Source of the DNA: Paramecium octaurelia
Taxonomy: Eukaryota; Ciliophora; Oligohymenophorea; Peniculida; Parameciidae
Direction: 5' to 3'
Assembly: GCA_905182995.1 (NCBI GenBank)
Contig: CAJJDP010000104.1
Coordinates: forward strand, 149,015-213,014
DNA length: 64,000 nt
The notes below the pieces were generated by a model. The model searched no databases and was not told the origin of the DNA. It saw only the letters and a program-made list of their open reading frames with translations. Position numbers and translations under genes: made by a program. This document shows positions 13,233 to 25,200 of this stretch, one piece after another (within the stretch, counting starts at the first letter, position 1; each line of letters opens with the position of its first letter).

Positions 13233-13739
13233 ATGAAATATTCAACTTTGAGATTGTCAGAACATTAACCTTACATAGTTTCCTCACTTAGATTTGAACA
13301 TCAAGAGAAGCTTTCATTAAAAGATAGGGCTATAATTGATTAATATAAAGAAAATCCCCATCTGCCAAAATAAGTAATACAAGAGAATTAGCAAAGAAAA
13401 GACAGAAGATTTTACAATTAATCGAATCTTAGTGAATAACTCCCTAAAGTTAAATTAAACCAATAAAAGTGCAATACAATTATTTCTGATAGAAACGATA
13501 ATTATATTTGTAAAACTACTGCAAGTAATTCAGATGAATTAATTTCAAAATACTCAATTATCTAAGTTGATTACAAGAATGGCATCTCTTCTGGAAAAAA
13601 GCTTTCTCCCATTAGATTATAGAAGCATCTTTTAAAGTTGAGTTTCTAAAATTTAATGAAATGTTAACATAGTTATAAGAAGAAGAAAACGGATATATCA
13701 ATATTAAGTCTCTACCCCACTTATTTTGCTATAAAATGA
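13233..13739 (+). CDS. Hypothetical protein (168 aa)
   Basis: A clean ORF of 169 codons starting MKYSTLRLSEHQPYIV, with about a dozen in-frame TAA/TAG glutamines and a single TGA at the end. The sequence is polar and lysine-rich with no obvious domain, signal peptide or membrane helix. The last 20 residues become more hydrophobic (ISILSLYPTYFAIK). Its composition and size resemble the neighbour at 12465, but no detectable repeat links the two. Function is unknown. Confidence 0.62.
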
Positions 13740-14160
13740 TTATTTATTGAATTAAAAGTACTAATTTTAGTCATAATATTTTATTTTTAAAGAGACCTTG
13801 ACCTGTTTCATTTTTACTACTTCCATCAAATAGATTTTAGAATATTAAGTCTCTTAATAATATAAGCAATTTAGTAAAATTATTAATAAGATTGTAGTTC
13901 AGAATTAAATCAATTAAAAATTAATTCAAAAACAAAAGAATCAATATTAATAGTTAACATTTCATCTATTGTGAAAATCAGAACAATCAATCAAATATTA
14001 TCTGTAAAAATATTCATTCTTTATATTGAAATAGGATAATTATTTATTGATGAATTTTTTTCGCCAATATTAAAAACATCATATAAATTATTTTCCATTT
14101 TTATTTTACAATTATTATTGTTAACATTCATGTGATCGCTTACATACTACTTCTATCAAT

Positions 14161-14426
14161 ATGAATTGTAAGATTAGACCGAAAAGAGAGCGATTTAGTA
14201 AGAATATTAGTATGCCAACATCTCCTCACAGGGTAGATTGAAGGACTTCTCAAAGCACTATAAAATTTTTCATACAAGAAATTTTGATAGAAAACTATGG
14301 ATAAATTATTAGATAAGGTGCTAGTAAATATTCTAATACTTCATTTAATCATTTTTTAAGACCGAAAAGCTTACACAAATTGTTATATACTTGAATTTAA
14401 GAATATTTTTTGAGATTACTTAATGA
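14161..14426 (+). CDS. Doubtful small ORF with one intron
   Basis: ATG opens a short basic reading frame (MNCKIRPKRERFSKN) that hits TGA unless a 23-nt intron is removed at 14233-14255 (GTAGATTG...AAG). With that intron an 81-codon ORF results, ending FFEITQ before TGA. The 3' splice site is AAG rather than TAG and nothing about the protein is recognised. The remaining sequence between 13740 and 14843 shows no other gene. Confidence 0.28.
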
Positions 14427-14843
14427 AAAAGTCATTTAGATCAAAATCATCTTGATATCACATAAATTCTTCAATTTTAAATGGTTTATAACAATTTTAA
14501 TGAGTATTTTACATTATATCATATTTTATTTAAAATCCCAAAATGCACCTTGAGTAGAGACTACCAAATGTAAATAGTTAAGAAGTTTCTAGGATCGATT
14601 ATTTCTCATTTTTGATATCTAGTCTAATTTAAATGAAGGAGTGGTTCATGTTATTATTCATAAGAGAGTGATATTTTCAAAGAATTATTTCGATTTAACC
14701 ATAATCATAATAGAATTAATAATTTTGATAAAATTATTAAAATTTTTGGTTTTATAAGAATTTGGTAAAACAATGGACGAATATTCGAAAAATTTTTGTA
14801 TTTATAATTGATTTAAATATTCTATTACTATTAATAATTTTAA

Positions 14844-15851
14844 ATGACAGACAGCATATGTCCTAATTGTAAAGCCTTTGCTTACTTAGATCCAAGAACA
14901 TCAACATCTTATTGTAAAACAAGTTTTTGTAATAACATTGTCATTGAATTCGGAACAATTAATAATCAAGATGATTGTAAATTGGGTGATCCTGATTAAC
15001 CTGGAAATAAATAATCCAGATTTGGAGGATTTGAAAATAAAATTGAAGCTTATAAAAATAGCATTTGTGAAATGTTGGGAATAAGTGATTCTAAACAGAG
15101 AAAAAAATTTAATATTAGAATGGAAGCTGGAGAACATCGAATACACACTTTGAATAAAATTTTTAATATGAATGAAGCATTTACTAACGATGCCCTCTAT
15201 AAATACAGATCCTTGATACGTTATCTATAGAGTGAAGTAAATTCTTTCTTAAATATTTTTAGATTCCAAGAAAAATCACCTTTTACGCCATAGCTGTCTA
15301 TGCCTACTATCTAACTATGTAAGGAAGGAAGTCATATGATTAAAGATTAAGCAAAATTACATTAGAACTTATAGCTAAATATTCCAAAATTCCACCTCAA
15401 TAAATTCATTAAGCAATTAGAGATTTAAATAATAATACAAATGGCTTTGCTTTTAAATTAGAAGATCTAGGATAACAAGACATCTGCTAATAAATTGCAC
15501 TTAAAGTCTAGAAGCACAATCTACCATTTAATGATGATGAAATTTTGGCCATTAAAGATATCCCAAGTAGACTTATGGATAACAGTATCATTAGAGGTGA
15601 AAAAACTTCTACAATTGCATGGTAATGATTTTATAATAATTGTTAGTGTTGTTGAATACATGGTATCATAATTATCCAGCAATTCTGAATTAAATAAGTT
15701 AACAATCGATTAACTTGCTTAAATGAATGATGTATCAAAAGACACAGTTAAAAAATTATGGAATAAAATTATTGATAATTAATCCTCCCAAAATCATATT
15801 TCCAGATGGTAAGGATAAAGATCAATATCAGAGTTAAAACATATATACTGA
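14844..15851 (+). CDS. TFIIB-like general transcription factor
   Basis: A 318-residue protein, the usual length of TFIIB. Residues 6-30 form a zinc ribbon (CPNC, then two cysteines spaced by four residues in CKTSFC). Two helical repeats follow; the first includes IPRKITFYAIAVYAYYL, a typical cyclin-fold helix pair. TFIIB bridges TBP and RNA polymerase II at promoters; a TFIIIB (Brf)-like role cannot be excluded, but the C-terminal extension of Brf is absent. Introns lie at 15237-15262 (26 nt) and 15622-15646 (25 nt), both GTA...TAG. Their removal leaves exactly 319 codons, which fixes the model well. Confidence 0.8.
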
Positions 15852-16432
15852 AGTTATATTATAAAAACAACAAATACAAATATTTCTAAAAAGTCAGATA
15901 AATTACTTTTCTGCTTTATATTGTAATTTTCTATTTTTAATCTTTCATTCCATTTCTAATTTCATCTTTTTTTTGGTTCCATTGCCAACTGCTATTTGTT
16001 TCTCTTATAAATGACTTTTAGGTTCATTCTAACGTGTATTGTTAGATTTAATCATTCATCAAATTCTTCTACTTTTAACTATTCTGGCTGAATGCTCTAT
16101 TTAATCAATTCTCTCTTCTAAAGTTTCTTACAATAACTTTCCTTATCAACATGATTTTATAATTCCAACCTATCCATCCTTCATTTTTATTTTCTATTTA
16201 TTTTATAAGCTTTTTCTATTTTTAATGTAGGCCAATTTGGCAAAGAATTTTAATAGAAATTTGAGAGTTTATAAAAATTATTAAATAATAGTAAAATGGA
16301 TTATTTTTTTTATATTGTTGGTAACAAATAATATGATTCTTAGAAAATATTCTATAGAATTCAAGCCTATTCAATAGGAATTATTGAATAAATATGAATT
16401 GTCGAATTTATAATTTTATGAATCTAAGATTT
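15852..16432. other. No intact gene; short minus-strand coding-like ORFs
   Basis: The minus strand between about 16200 and 15880 translates into polar, E/K/Q-rich stretches in alternating frames. One 41-codon ORF runs from MDRLELQNHVDKES to VEEFDE. No intron set that I tried joins them into one gene. It may be a small decayed gene or an unresolved multi-exon one. Confidence 0.25.
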
Positions 16433-16912
16433 TAAATTGGAAAAATAACTATGATTGATGGAGATTAGAAATATAGAAGAAAGGAGATGGAAATTAAAAT
16501 CATAAATATTGATTGCGCTTAATAAAATAAATATTTATTAATTTTATAAAAATAAACGATACTCTTTTTATTTTAGATTAATTTCTTTGATTATTAATAT
16601 TTAAGTAAAAGTGGTATAAATAGATGAAAATACAAGACAAAACTGAATATCAAATACCTAAAATATAATTTAGGAATCAACATAATAAACTATAACTACC
16701 TTTCTTTATATATTCTAATTTGCAAAATCGTATATTATAACAAAGTATTTCATCATAGCATAATGAGTAAATCTAATTTATTTATAAAACTAATTAATAT
16801 TTTTAAACAAAAACTTTCGATCAGAAGGTTTCCAATTCATATATTTTTATATATGTTTCAATTTATATTAATTAATAAACTATTTGAATATATAAAATAA
16901 AAAGAAAAAAAT

Positions 16913-16985
16913 TGGAGTAGCCGAGCTTCGCTCTCGGCGCCTCGTGAATGCAAATCACGCGCTCTACTAAATGAGCTACTACCCC
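16913..16985 (-). tRNA. tRNA-Ala (anticodon TGC), copy A
   Basis: Read on the minus strand, the acceptor GGGGTAG pairs with CTACTCC through seven pairs, including the G3-U70 wobble that identifies alanine tRNAs, and the discriminator base is A. The D stem is GCTC/GAGC, the anticodon stem CGTGA/TCACG with loop TTTGCAT, and the T stem CCGAG/CTCGG. The T loop is AGCGAAG rather than the usual TTCRANN, and D-loop position 18 is A instead of G. All stems are intact, so it may be functional or a fresh pseudogene. CCA is not encoded. This copy lies in the probable assembly duplication. Confidence 0.8.
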
Positions 16986-17102
16986 TGAGCTGATGATATT
17001 GGATATGTGTTTCTAATAAACACATACATGATAGAACTATAAATTATATAATTTAGAAAATGAAATTCTTTTAGATTAAAATTTTTAATAATTTATTTTA
17101 TA

Positions 17103-17818
17103 TCAAAGCCTAATCCAAGATATTTAGTGTAATATTGATTAATTAAGATATAAATCTAAGTTGATCCAATTGAATTATATTTAAACTTATTATAAATTTT
17201 CTAATATATTATTGTGATTGAAAATAAATTTGATGAATATATTAAATCGCTAATCAAACAAAGCATTCATCTAAATTAGATTAACTCTCTTTAGCTTGAA
17301 TGAACTATTTTGGCTCTTTATGAATTTCCCTAAATAAGAAAGATATGATTACTCTGGTTAAGAACATTCACTGAATTATTCAGGATAGATTTTGGCAGTT
17401 TTAAAGGTTTTAGTTCCTTATATATATTATTTGAATTCTAGAATTTATTTTGCTTGTTCCATTAAGTATTCTCTAATTTTTCGGTATCTTGATTTAACTC
17501 TGATTCTCATTTCTTATCGATTTTGAAGTTCTTTATTTAGAAATCTATATTCCATTGTCCAAGGTGCTTTTTATCTAACTAAATCCCGAACCTTATCTAA
17601 TTATATTTCTAAATCTCTTTTGTAGGATTGTAATATTTCCTTCAAAACAAGCAAGAGGAAATACAAATTGAGAGTTGCCAAGATTATGAAGTAAGGTATT
17701 TAAATTTCTAAGGAGCCATATATTTAATCAACATAGATTCCTATTCCAAGGGCAATAGAGATTTCACATACGTTGGCTGAATAGGCATCTAATCTATTTA
17801 AATTAGGAGATTAATAAN
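17103..17818 (-). pseudogene. Duplicate 3' end of the large cysteine-rich membrane-protein gene
   Basis: The last part of the gene ending at 18489 is repeated here, cut off at the N at 17818. It encodes the final membrane segment and the basic cytoplasmic tail. It has no 5' part and is not an independent gene; it most likely comes from the unmerged contig overlap. Confidence 0.75.
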
Positions 17819-19204
17819 TAAATTGGAAAAATAACTATGATTGATGGAGATTAGAAATATAGAAGAAAGGAGATGGAAATTAAAATCATAAATATTGATT
17901 GCGCTTAATAAAATAAATATTTATTAATTTTATAAAAATAAACGATACTCTTTTTATTTTAGATTAATTTCTTTGATTATTAATATTTAAGTAAAAGTGG
18001 TATAAATAGATGAAAATACAAGACAAAACTGAATATCAAATACCTAAAATATAATTTAGGAATCAACATAATAAACTATAACTACCTTTCTTTATATATT
18101 CTAATTTGCAAAATCGTATATTATAACAAAGTATTTCATCATAGCATAATGAGTAAATCTAATTTATTTATAAAACTAATTAATATTTTTAAACAAAAAC
18201 TTTCGATCAGAAGGTTTCCAATTCATATATTTTTATATATGTTTCAATTTATATTAATTAATAAACTATTTGAATATATAAAATAAAAAGAAAAAAATTG
18301 GAGTAGCCGAGCTTCGCTCTCGGCGCCTCGTGAATGCAAATCACGCGCTCTACTAAATGAGCTACTACCCCTGAGCTGATGATATTGGATATGTGTTTCT
18401 AATAAACACATACATGATAGAACTATAAATTATATAATTTAGAAAATGAAATTCTTTTAGATTAAAATTTTTAATAATTTATTTTATATCAAAGCCTAAT
18501 CCAAGATATTTAGTGTAATATTGATTAATTAAGATATAAATCTAAGTTGATCCAATTGAATTATATTTAAACTTATTATAAATTTTCTAATATATTATTG
18601 TGATTGAAAATAAATTTGATGAATATATTAAATCGCTAATCAAACAAAGCATTCATCTAAATTAGATTAACTCTCTTTAGCTTGAATGAACTATTTTGGC
18701 TCTTTATGAATTTCCCTAAATAAGAAAGATATGATTACTCTGGTTAAGAACATTCACTGAATTATTCAGGATAGATTTTGGCAGTTTTAAAGGTTTTAGT
18801 TCCTTATATATATTATTTGAATTCTAGAATTTATTTTGCTTGTTCCATTAAGTATTCTCTAATTTTTCGGTATCTTGATTTAACTCTGATTCTCATTTCT
18901 TATCGATTTTGAAGTTCTTTATTTAGAAATCTATATTCCATTGTCCAAGGTGCTTTTTATCTAACTAAATCCCGAACCTTATCTAATTATATTTCTAAAT
19001 CTCTTTTGTAGGATTGTAATATTTCCTTCAAAACAAGCAAGAGGAAATACAAATTGAGAGTTGCCAAGATTATGAAGTAAGGTATTTAAATTTCTAAGGA
19101 GCCATATATTTAATCAACATAGATTCCTATTCCAAGGGCAATAGAGATTTCACATACGTTGGCTGAATAGGCATCTAATCTATTTAAATTAGGAGATTAA
19201 TAAG
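17819..19204 (+). repeat. Direct repeat copy B (1,386 bp)
   Basis: This is the second copy of the block at 16433-17818, offset by exactly 1,386 bases throughout. It continues without a break into the body of the large minus-strand gene, so it holds the complete 3' end of that gene. Confidence 0.9.
18299..18371 (-). tRNA. tRNA-Ala (anticodon TGC), copy B
   Basis: Identical to the gene at 16913-16985, displaced by 1,386 bp with the repeat that carries it. If the repeat is an assembly overlap, the genome has only one of these two genes at this locus. It carries the same unusual T loop and A18. Confidence 0.8.
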
Positions 19205-22200
19205 GTTTAAATTTAGTATTGAGTTCCAAGTAGATATAAACGACCAATAATACAAGGATGCCTTTCTTGACAATAGTTTCATCATAATAAGAGAGAAAGA
19301 TAATTAACAATTCCTTTTCCACAATTTTAACAATTTCCCAAAAATATACATCAGTCTTATATTCATTATAGAGATATCCCCATTATTGCCTGACTCTCTT
19401 ATCATTAAGGTTGTCTTTATTTATGTACAAAGCATAATAAAAGAAAAATGGGATAAGGAAGGCTATAACCAATAAGCCTGGAAGACAAAATGATAAAAGC
19501 CACAAAAAATGAGAAAAAGTATCATATCTGTATGCAACATTAGCTTGAATCCACTTAACATTGGAGATATTCCTAAAGGATATCAAGGAAATTAAGCCAC
19601 CTACTAAATTGGGTTGAAGATATATATACAGGTAGATGAAGGTTGTTGTTATTACACTTACACTATAAGCAACCTTCTTTAATTTGATTGCAATCCAGTA
19701 CAATAGAAAGAAAATAAAGATGTAAATGAATGGCATAATCATCTACCAAATCATTCTTGAATAATGGATGTTGAAATAAAACATTTCCATTAAGAAGCAG
19801 TCAAGAGAATAGGTCATAGTTTAAATAGGGTTTCCGGAAGCATTTATTGCGCTTGCCATTCCGCTGGGCAGATTCAATTTAAAACTAGTGATAGTGGATA
19901 AGATCTGCAGATGATTGGTTAACATCTTGATGAGAATTCCAGAATAGGACTCTTACATTGACATGAAGAACCTTATCTTTTTTACTTGCACTTTTAATGC
20001 AATATCTTCAAGCAAGGAGACAGTACCCTTTACTGAAATCAGGATTGAAACCAAAGTCCTAAAAAAGTAGATCAATTATTTTATACCAGATACTGATAGC
20101 TGTTATAATTATTGAATTGGTATCTTTTTCAGCACATGAACTGCAAGAATACTTAGTACTTGTTGAGAAGTGACCCTCTCCACGTAAGTTATATATGTCA
20201 CATTCTTCACATAATGCACCTATATGTCCGATAAAACAAGATGTATCTCCTTCTTTCCATCCTCCCAAACAGTTGCTTAGTAAATTGATACATGAACTAA
20301 TCTGATCATTATAGAAATAAGGTCTCCAATATCCAGGTCTAAGATTCATTTGAGCTGATTTGATTTCTTTGGTAGATGAGTCATCTTTAATAGTACAATT
20401 CTGAGAATTGAAACTCACAGAATATTAACCTTACTCTGAATCACATGGCTAGCAGGTTAAGTCAGAAGTTCTCTTTATTTCACCCATTTAGCAAGGCAAT
20501 GTCTTAATATTTAATCTTAAGTAATAGTTATTGTGATAACTGATTATTTCTTGCTGTTCCCCATATATTGGAACATAGATTGAATTGCAATAAAACTACA
20601 TCTATAAAGTCATATTAAGTTCATCATCTAAGTAAAATATAATGTCATCTAAATTATAATCCGTAGAATTAAAACTTATATTTTTCATATTAGTGAAATT
20701 GTTACTAAATTCAGTAATTTCATCAGGTCTCAGTAATCCACCGCTAATTTCACAATAAGTATTATTTAAATTCTCTTAAACTTCATTTTGAGGATCCAAA
20801 GCTACAATTCTTAAATGCAAATTGTATTGATAATATTCACCTTTCTTCCAATCAAAATACTCATACTTTGAAAGCTTTTATCCATTTGGCACATACAAAG
20901 CATCTGAATATGTATTTGTAAATACTTGATATGGTTTTATTTCAATCTATTCTATTAGTAAATTACTCTATTCAATGATTTTCACTTTTGCCAATACATT
21001 CTTCGTATCAGTTGTTATAGACAGTGATGATGGTAATTATGCTTGATTTGCTCCAAATTTTAATGCATTATTCTCATTCAACACAGATCCTAATCTTGTC
21101 AAATTCTGACTAATTTAATCAGCAACGGCAAATCCTCCGCCAAATTAAGCAGTGTTATTTTGAATTGTACAATATGCTAAAATGAATGATTCTTCTCCAA
21201 TCACGATCATAGATCCACCAGATTAATGTGCTACATTGTGTTGAAAAATTGAAGAAACAATTAAAGTTTTGATATTTGAAATCTAGAGACAAGTACCTTC
21301 ATACCCATAATTAAAACTGCAAATGTAATCTTGTAGTTTAAAGTCATATTATTTCTTATTTATGTATTAATTCAAATTCTCAAGGATACGAGATGAAGAA
21401 CTCGTTTTAACAATTTTTAAGCAACTTGATAATTCACAGATATTGTTTTAAACGTTAACATTTTTCATCGAGAGGGTTCCTTCCTTGCGCTGAAAGTTAA
21501 TAAATAATAACCCATTGGGGCATTTGAGATACTAAAATGAAACTTATGAAATGCTTAAACTAGAATTATAAAGGTTGAGATATATTAGACTAGCATTTGA
21601 TTTTCTATCAAGTTATTTTAACTTCTAAATTAAACATGATGGAGACTACACTTCATTATTAGAATTCAGTTTGACTGGTGATTATTTTTAGAAAAATTCA
21701 GTCAAGCATTAAAATTATACTAATTTAGTTTGTGACTCTGAATTAGTACATTCTGAAGTGGGTGTTAGGGAGATAATATCCAGAATAGTAGAGTTATGTA
21801 ATTTTAGTTGATGTATGAAAATCTGAGATTTATCTTAGTTTGTATTGATGACAATAAAAGAATTAATTAATTGACACTGTGTTAATTATATCTATTTTAT
21901 CTGAGCGCCTTTGATGTTATCAAAGAATCCGAGTGATTCGAAATTTAATTCGGATATTTATAGATACTCCATGGTTATTGTTTAAGCATTAGATATCTTT
22001 ATCAAACTCCTTTGAAATGATAATGTCTGCATCGCAGCAGAATCAAGTTTATTAACTATAAATTTTTGAAAGTATAATAGCTGTTTTTGTAGGTTGTTGG
22101 CACTTACTAAGTGTGAAATTTTAAATGATTGAATTGAATTAAAGGTTGATGAAAATTCACTATAAACAATAGATCCTCTGAGAGCGTATACGTCTGCAAT

Positions 22201-25200
22201 GTTGAGATTAGTTAGGTTAATTTAAATGTAACTCTCACCATTTAATAAAAATAATAAGCCACCATAGTTTCTACAATGAATATTGGATGCAGTAATATTT
22301 GAGAGCAGAATATTAGATCTCATAGCATATGATGAATCAATATAGATTGCTCCTCCATTCTCATCAGAATCAATGAAGTGAGTAGTAATATGATTGAATA
22401 TGGTGTTCTTTATGAGCAAAGTTGCAACACTTTCTATTTTGATGTAAAGACCTGATCCAGATGAATTAGTAATGTTTAGATTTTCTAGGTTAATATTTTA
22501 ACCAATCAATTTGATATTTCCAGTGATAACTCTGATTGGGAATATTTACTTTATTTGTTCAACAAAGATTTCTTCATTTTTATGGAATCCCCACAATAGA
22601 TATGGTTATATGATAGAATATTAGAAGATTGAGTTCTGAAAGAACTTTGATTATCGAATTGAGATGGACTTGGCTTTAAGTGATATCACATTATCAGTTG
22701 TATTTGTAACAAGATTATCTTCGACTAAGAGATTGGTTATTTTAATTGTACAGTAAGGACAATCGAAATTGAAGATCAGTCCTGAATATATTCGATCATT
22801 TTGTTCATATTGATGCATTAAGTTATATTTCATAAAGGAATTGAGAATGGTAATTTGATATTCTTATTCTGAACTCATCTGAAAAAGCGAAGTTGATTTC
22901 ATCTTGTTAATAATGATTATTAAATTATTAGTAAAGTTGATTTCTTCTAAATGTAATGATTTCGAGGTTGAAGAGACAGCAATAGAACTCTATATGTTAA
23001 TGATTGGATAATTGATGGACTCAGCCATATCTATTGTCAATTGACGGATGTCTATTTAAGATACATCATACAGATAGAGTGAAGTAATGTAGTACTCACT
23101 TTAAATGGATCTTGTGAAACAATCCACATATTGATGAAGACCTTTGAAGAGATGTTGTTCGTGTTATTGAATGTTGATTCGATTTAGATTTAAGTATATT
23201 ACATCTGCAAACGTAATGTCTCTTATGCCATAGGCTCTTTCTATTGATAAATCAGTGACACTCACATTCTATATTTACAGATAGAACAGAGTTGTTAGTT
23301 GTTGTTCCAAAAATTGTAAACTTGGAATTGAAGTTAATGTGTTCGCAATTAAACTTAATTTACTGATCCTTATTACTTTATTCGGACTAAAACTTTCCTT
23401 TACTTTGACTAAGGATGAACTTTAGTCATATTTATTTAATTTAAATGAGACATCTTAAAATGTATACAATGTGACTTCAACATTTTTATTTGTTATTCCA
23501 ATTGATTCAATAGATAACTCATTACTTTTAAATTCTACACTTTTCAAGGAGGAGTATCCATTCAAATACAAGATAGTCGAATTAATTATAATAGAATTGA
23601 GTATCAAAAATTGAGTGATTTCAACCTAAAGCAATGTTTCAAAATTAAAAAGACCATTGGTGTTTGATATTTGACTATCTTCAATTTGGATGTTATTGAT
23701 TATCAAATTTCCAGATACTTATTTTAAAAATGATACTTGGGTAAATTTGGAAGCAATTTTTACGTTGGATACCTCTACAAAATCAGTCTCCTTCAAATTT
23801 AAAAATAGCAGAATTATGTTCTAGGCTTAACTTGAGATGCATTCAATATTAGATATTTTAACATTTTAGATTTAAGGTATTTGATCAATTGTAATAAAAG
23901 CTTCTACATTATTAATATCGATGTTGGATAATTTAAGATTTTCAATTACTACATCATTTGAATTCTTGATAATGATTTATTGTTTCTGATTAGATGCATC
24001 TCCAGTATATATTAGATCACTCAACTAGATTTGTTAAGTGAAAGAACTCACAAAGATTAATTATTTTTAGTTATTGATTTCAAATGGAATCATTGTCATC
24101 TTTGAAAGATAAACTCTTTTGAAATTGATGAATGATATCACCTTATCGAATTTAAATGTTGTAATACTATTGCCATGAATCTCAAGTTCCACATTTCTAA
24201 ATAGAATATATTAGTTACATGGCTGAGAAAATATTCTAGCTGAAGATTTGTCTAACATTCTTGGTGTTATTGATTGTACAAGTTTAAGGTTTGTTACTGA
24301 CAATTTTAATGAGGATGGTTTTGATGACTTTTTCATTTGCTTATTTATAGAATTCATCTGTTTCAAACTATGATATGGTGGTTAAATACTTATTAAAAAC
24401 TGTTTGGAGAAAACAGATCATTGATTAGGATATTAGATTATTTGAATATTTTGACTTCAACTTCTGTTAACAATTAATTTAGAGCATCATTGTAATCTGA
24501 ACTAGAACAATACAAATTTAAGTTGATTTATAATTTCCTTATGCATTCAGCATGTTCACAATTAACAAAGATGCCTAATTGTTAATCGAAGTAACCATGG
24601 AATTGTTTTAGACATTGATTCGATGAATATTTGAAATTTGCATTATTAAACAGAGGATTTATGGCCATTATTTCATCTTGATCTCTTTGACGACATAATG
24701 AGCAACTAATTGGACATTGAATACATTCATTATCATGAAGACTCAAGAATCTACCATCAATGAAATCTGGACATTTAACACATATATTTTCATTGTTAAT
24801 CTTGATACATTGTATACAAGAGTCAGGACAAGCCTTAATACATAGATTCTAGTAAAGTTCATAACCTGATTAACAAAATTTACAGACAACTTCATAATCT
24901 TCTATATTTTACGATGTGCCATAATCGATAAAAGAATGCGATTGTAAATTATCATCTATTGCTTATCTATAATAAGGTCGTATGTCAGTTTTCCAATTAT
25001 CTTTGGATTTCATATTCTGTTGATAACAGGATAAACAATGAAGATTGATAGGACATGGTTGACATTGTCCAGTCATCTTTTCTGAATAATACCCATTGTT
25101 ACAAATTAAACATAAGTACGATACTTTTGTATTCACTTGACCTTTTATGCAAGTATAACAATTTTGATTAAGTCCAATGCATCCAGTAGTAAATGAAACA

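Larger units (their letters stand above)
16433..17818 (+). repeat. Direct repeat copy A (1,386 bp)
   Basis: This block is repeated immediately downstream at 17819-19204 with no difference I could find, except the N at 17818, which corresponds to a G at 19204. It contains a tRNA-Ala gene and the 3' end of the large minus-strand membrane-protein gene. A perfect long tandem duplication ending exactly at a single N is the signature of two contigs whose overlapping ends were placed side by side instead of merged, so this copy is probably not a real duplication. Confidence 0.9.
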
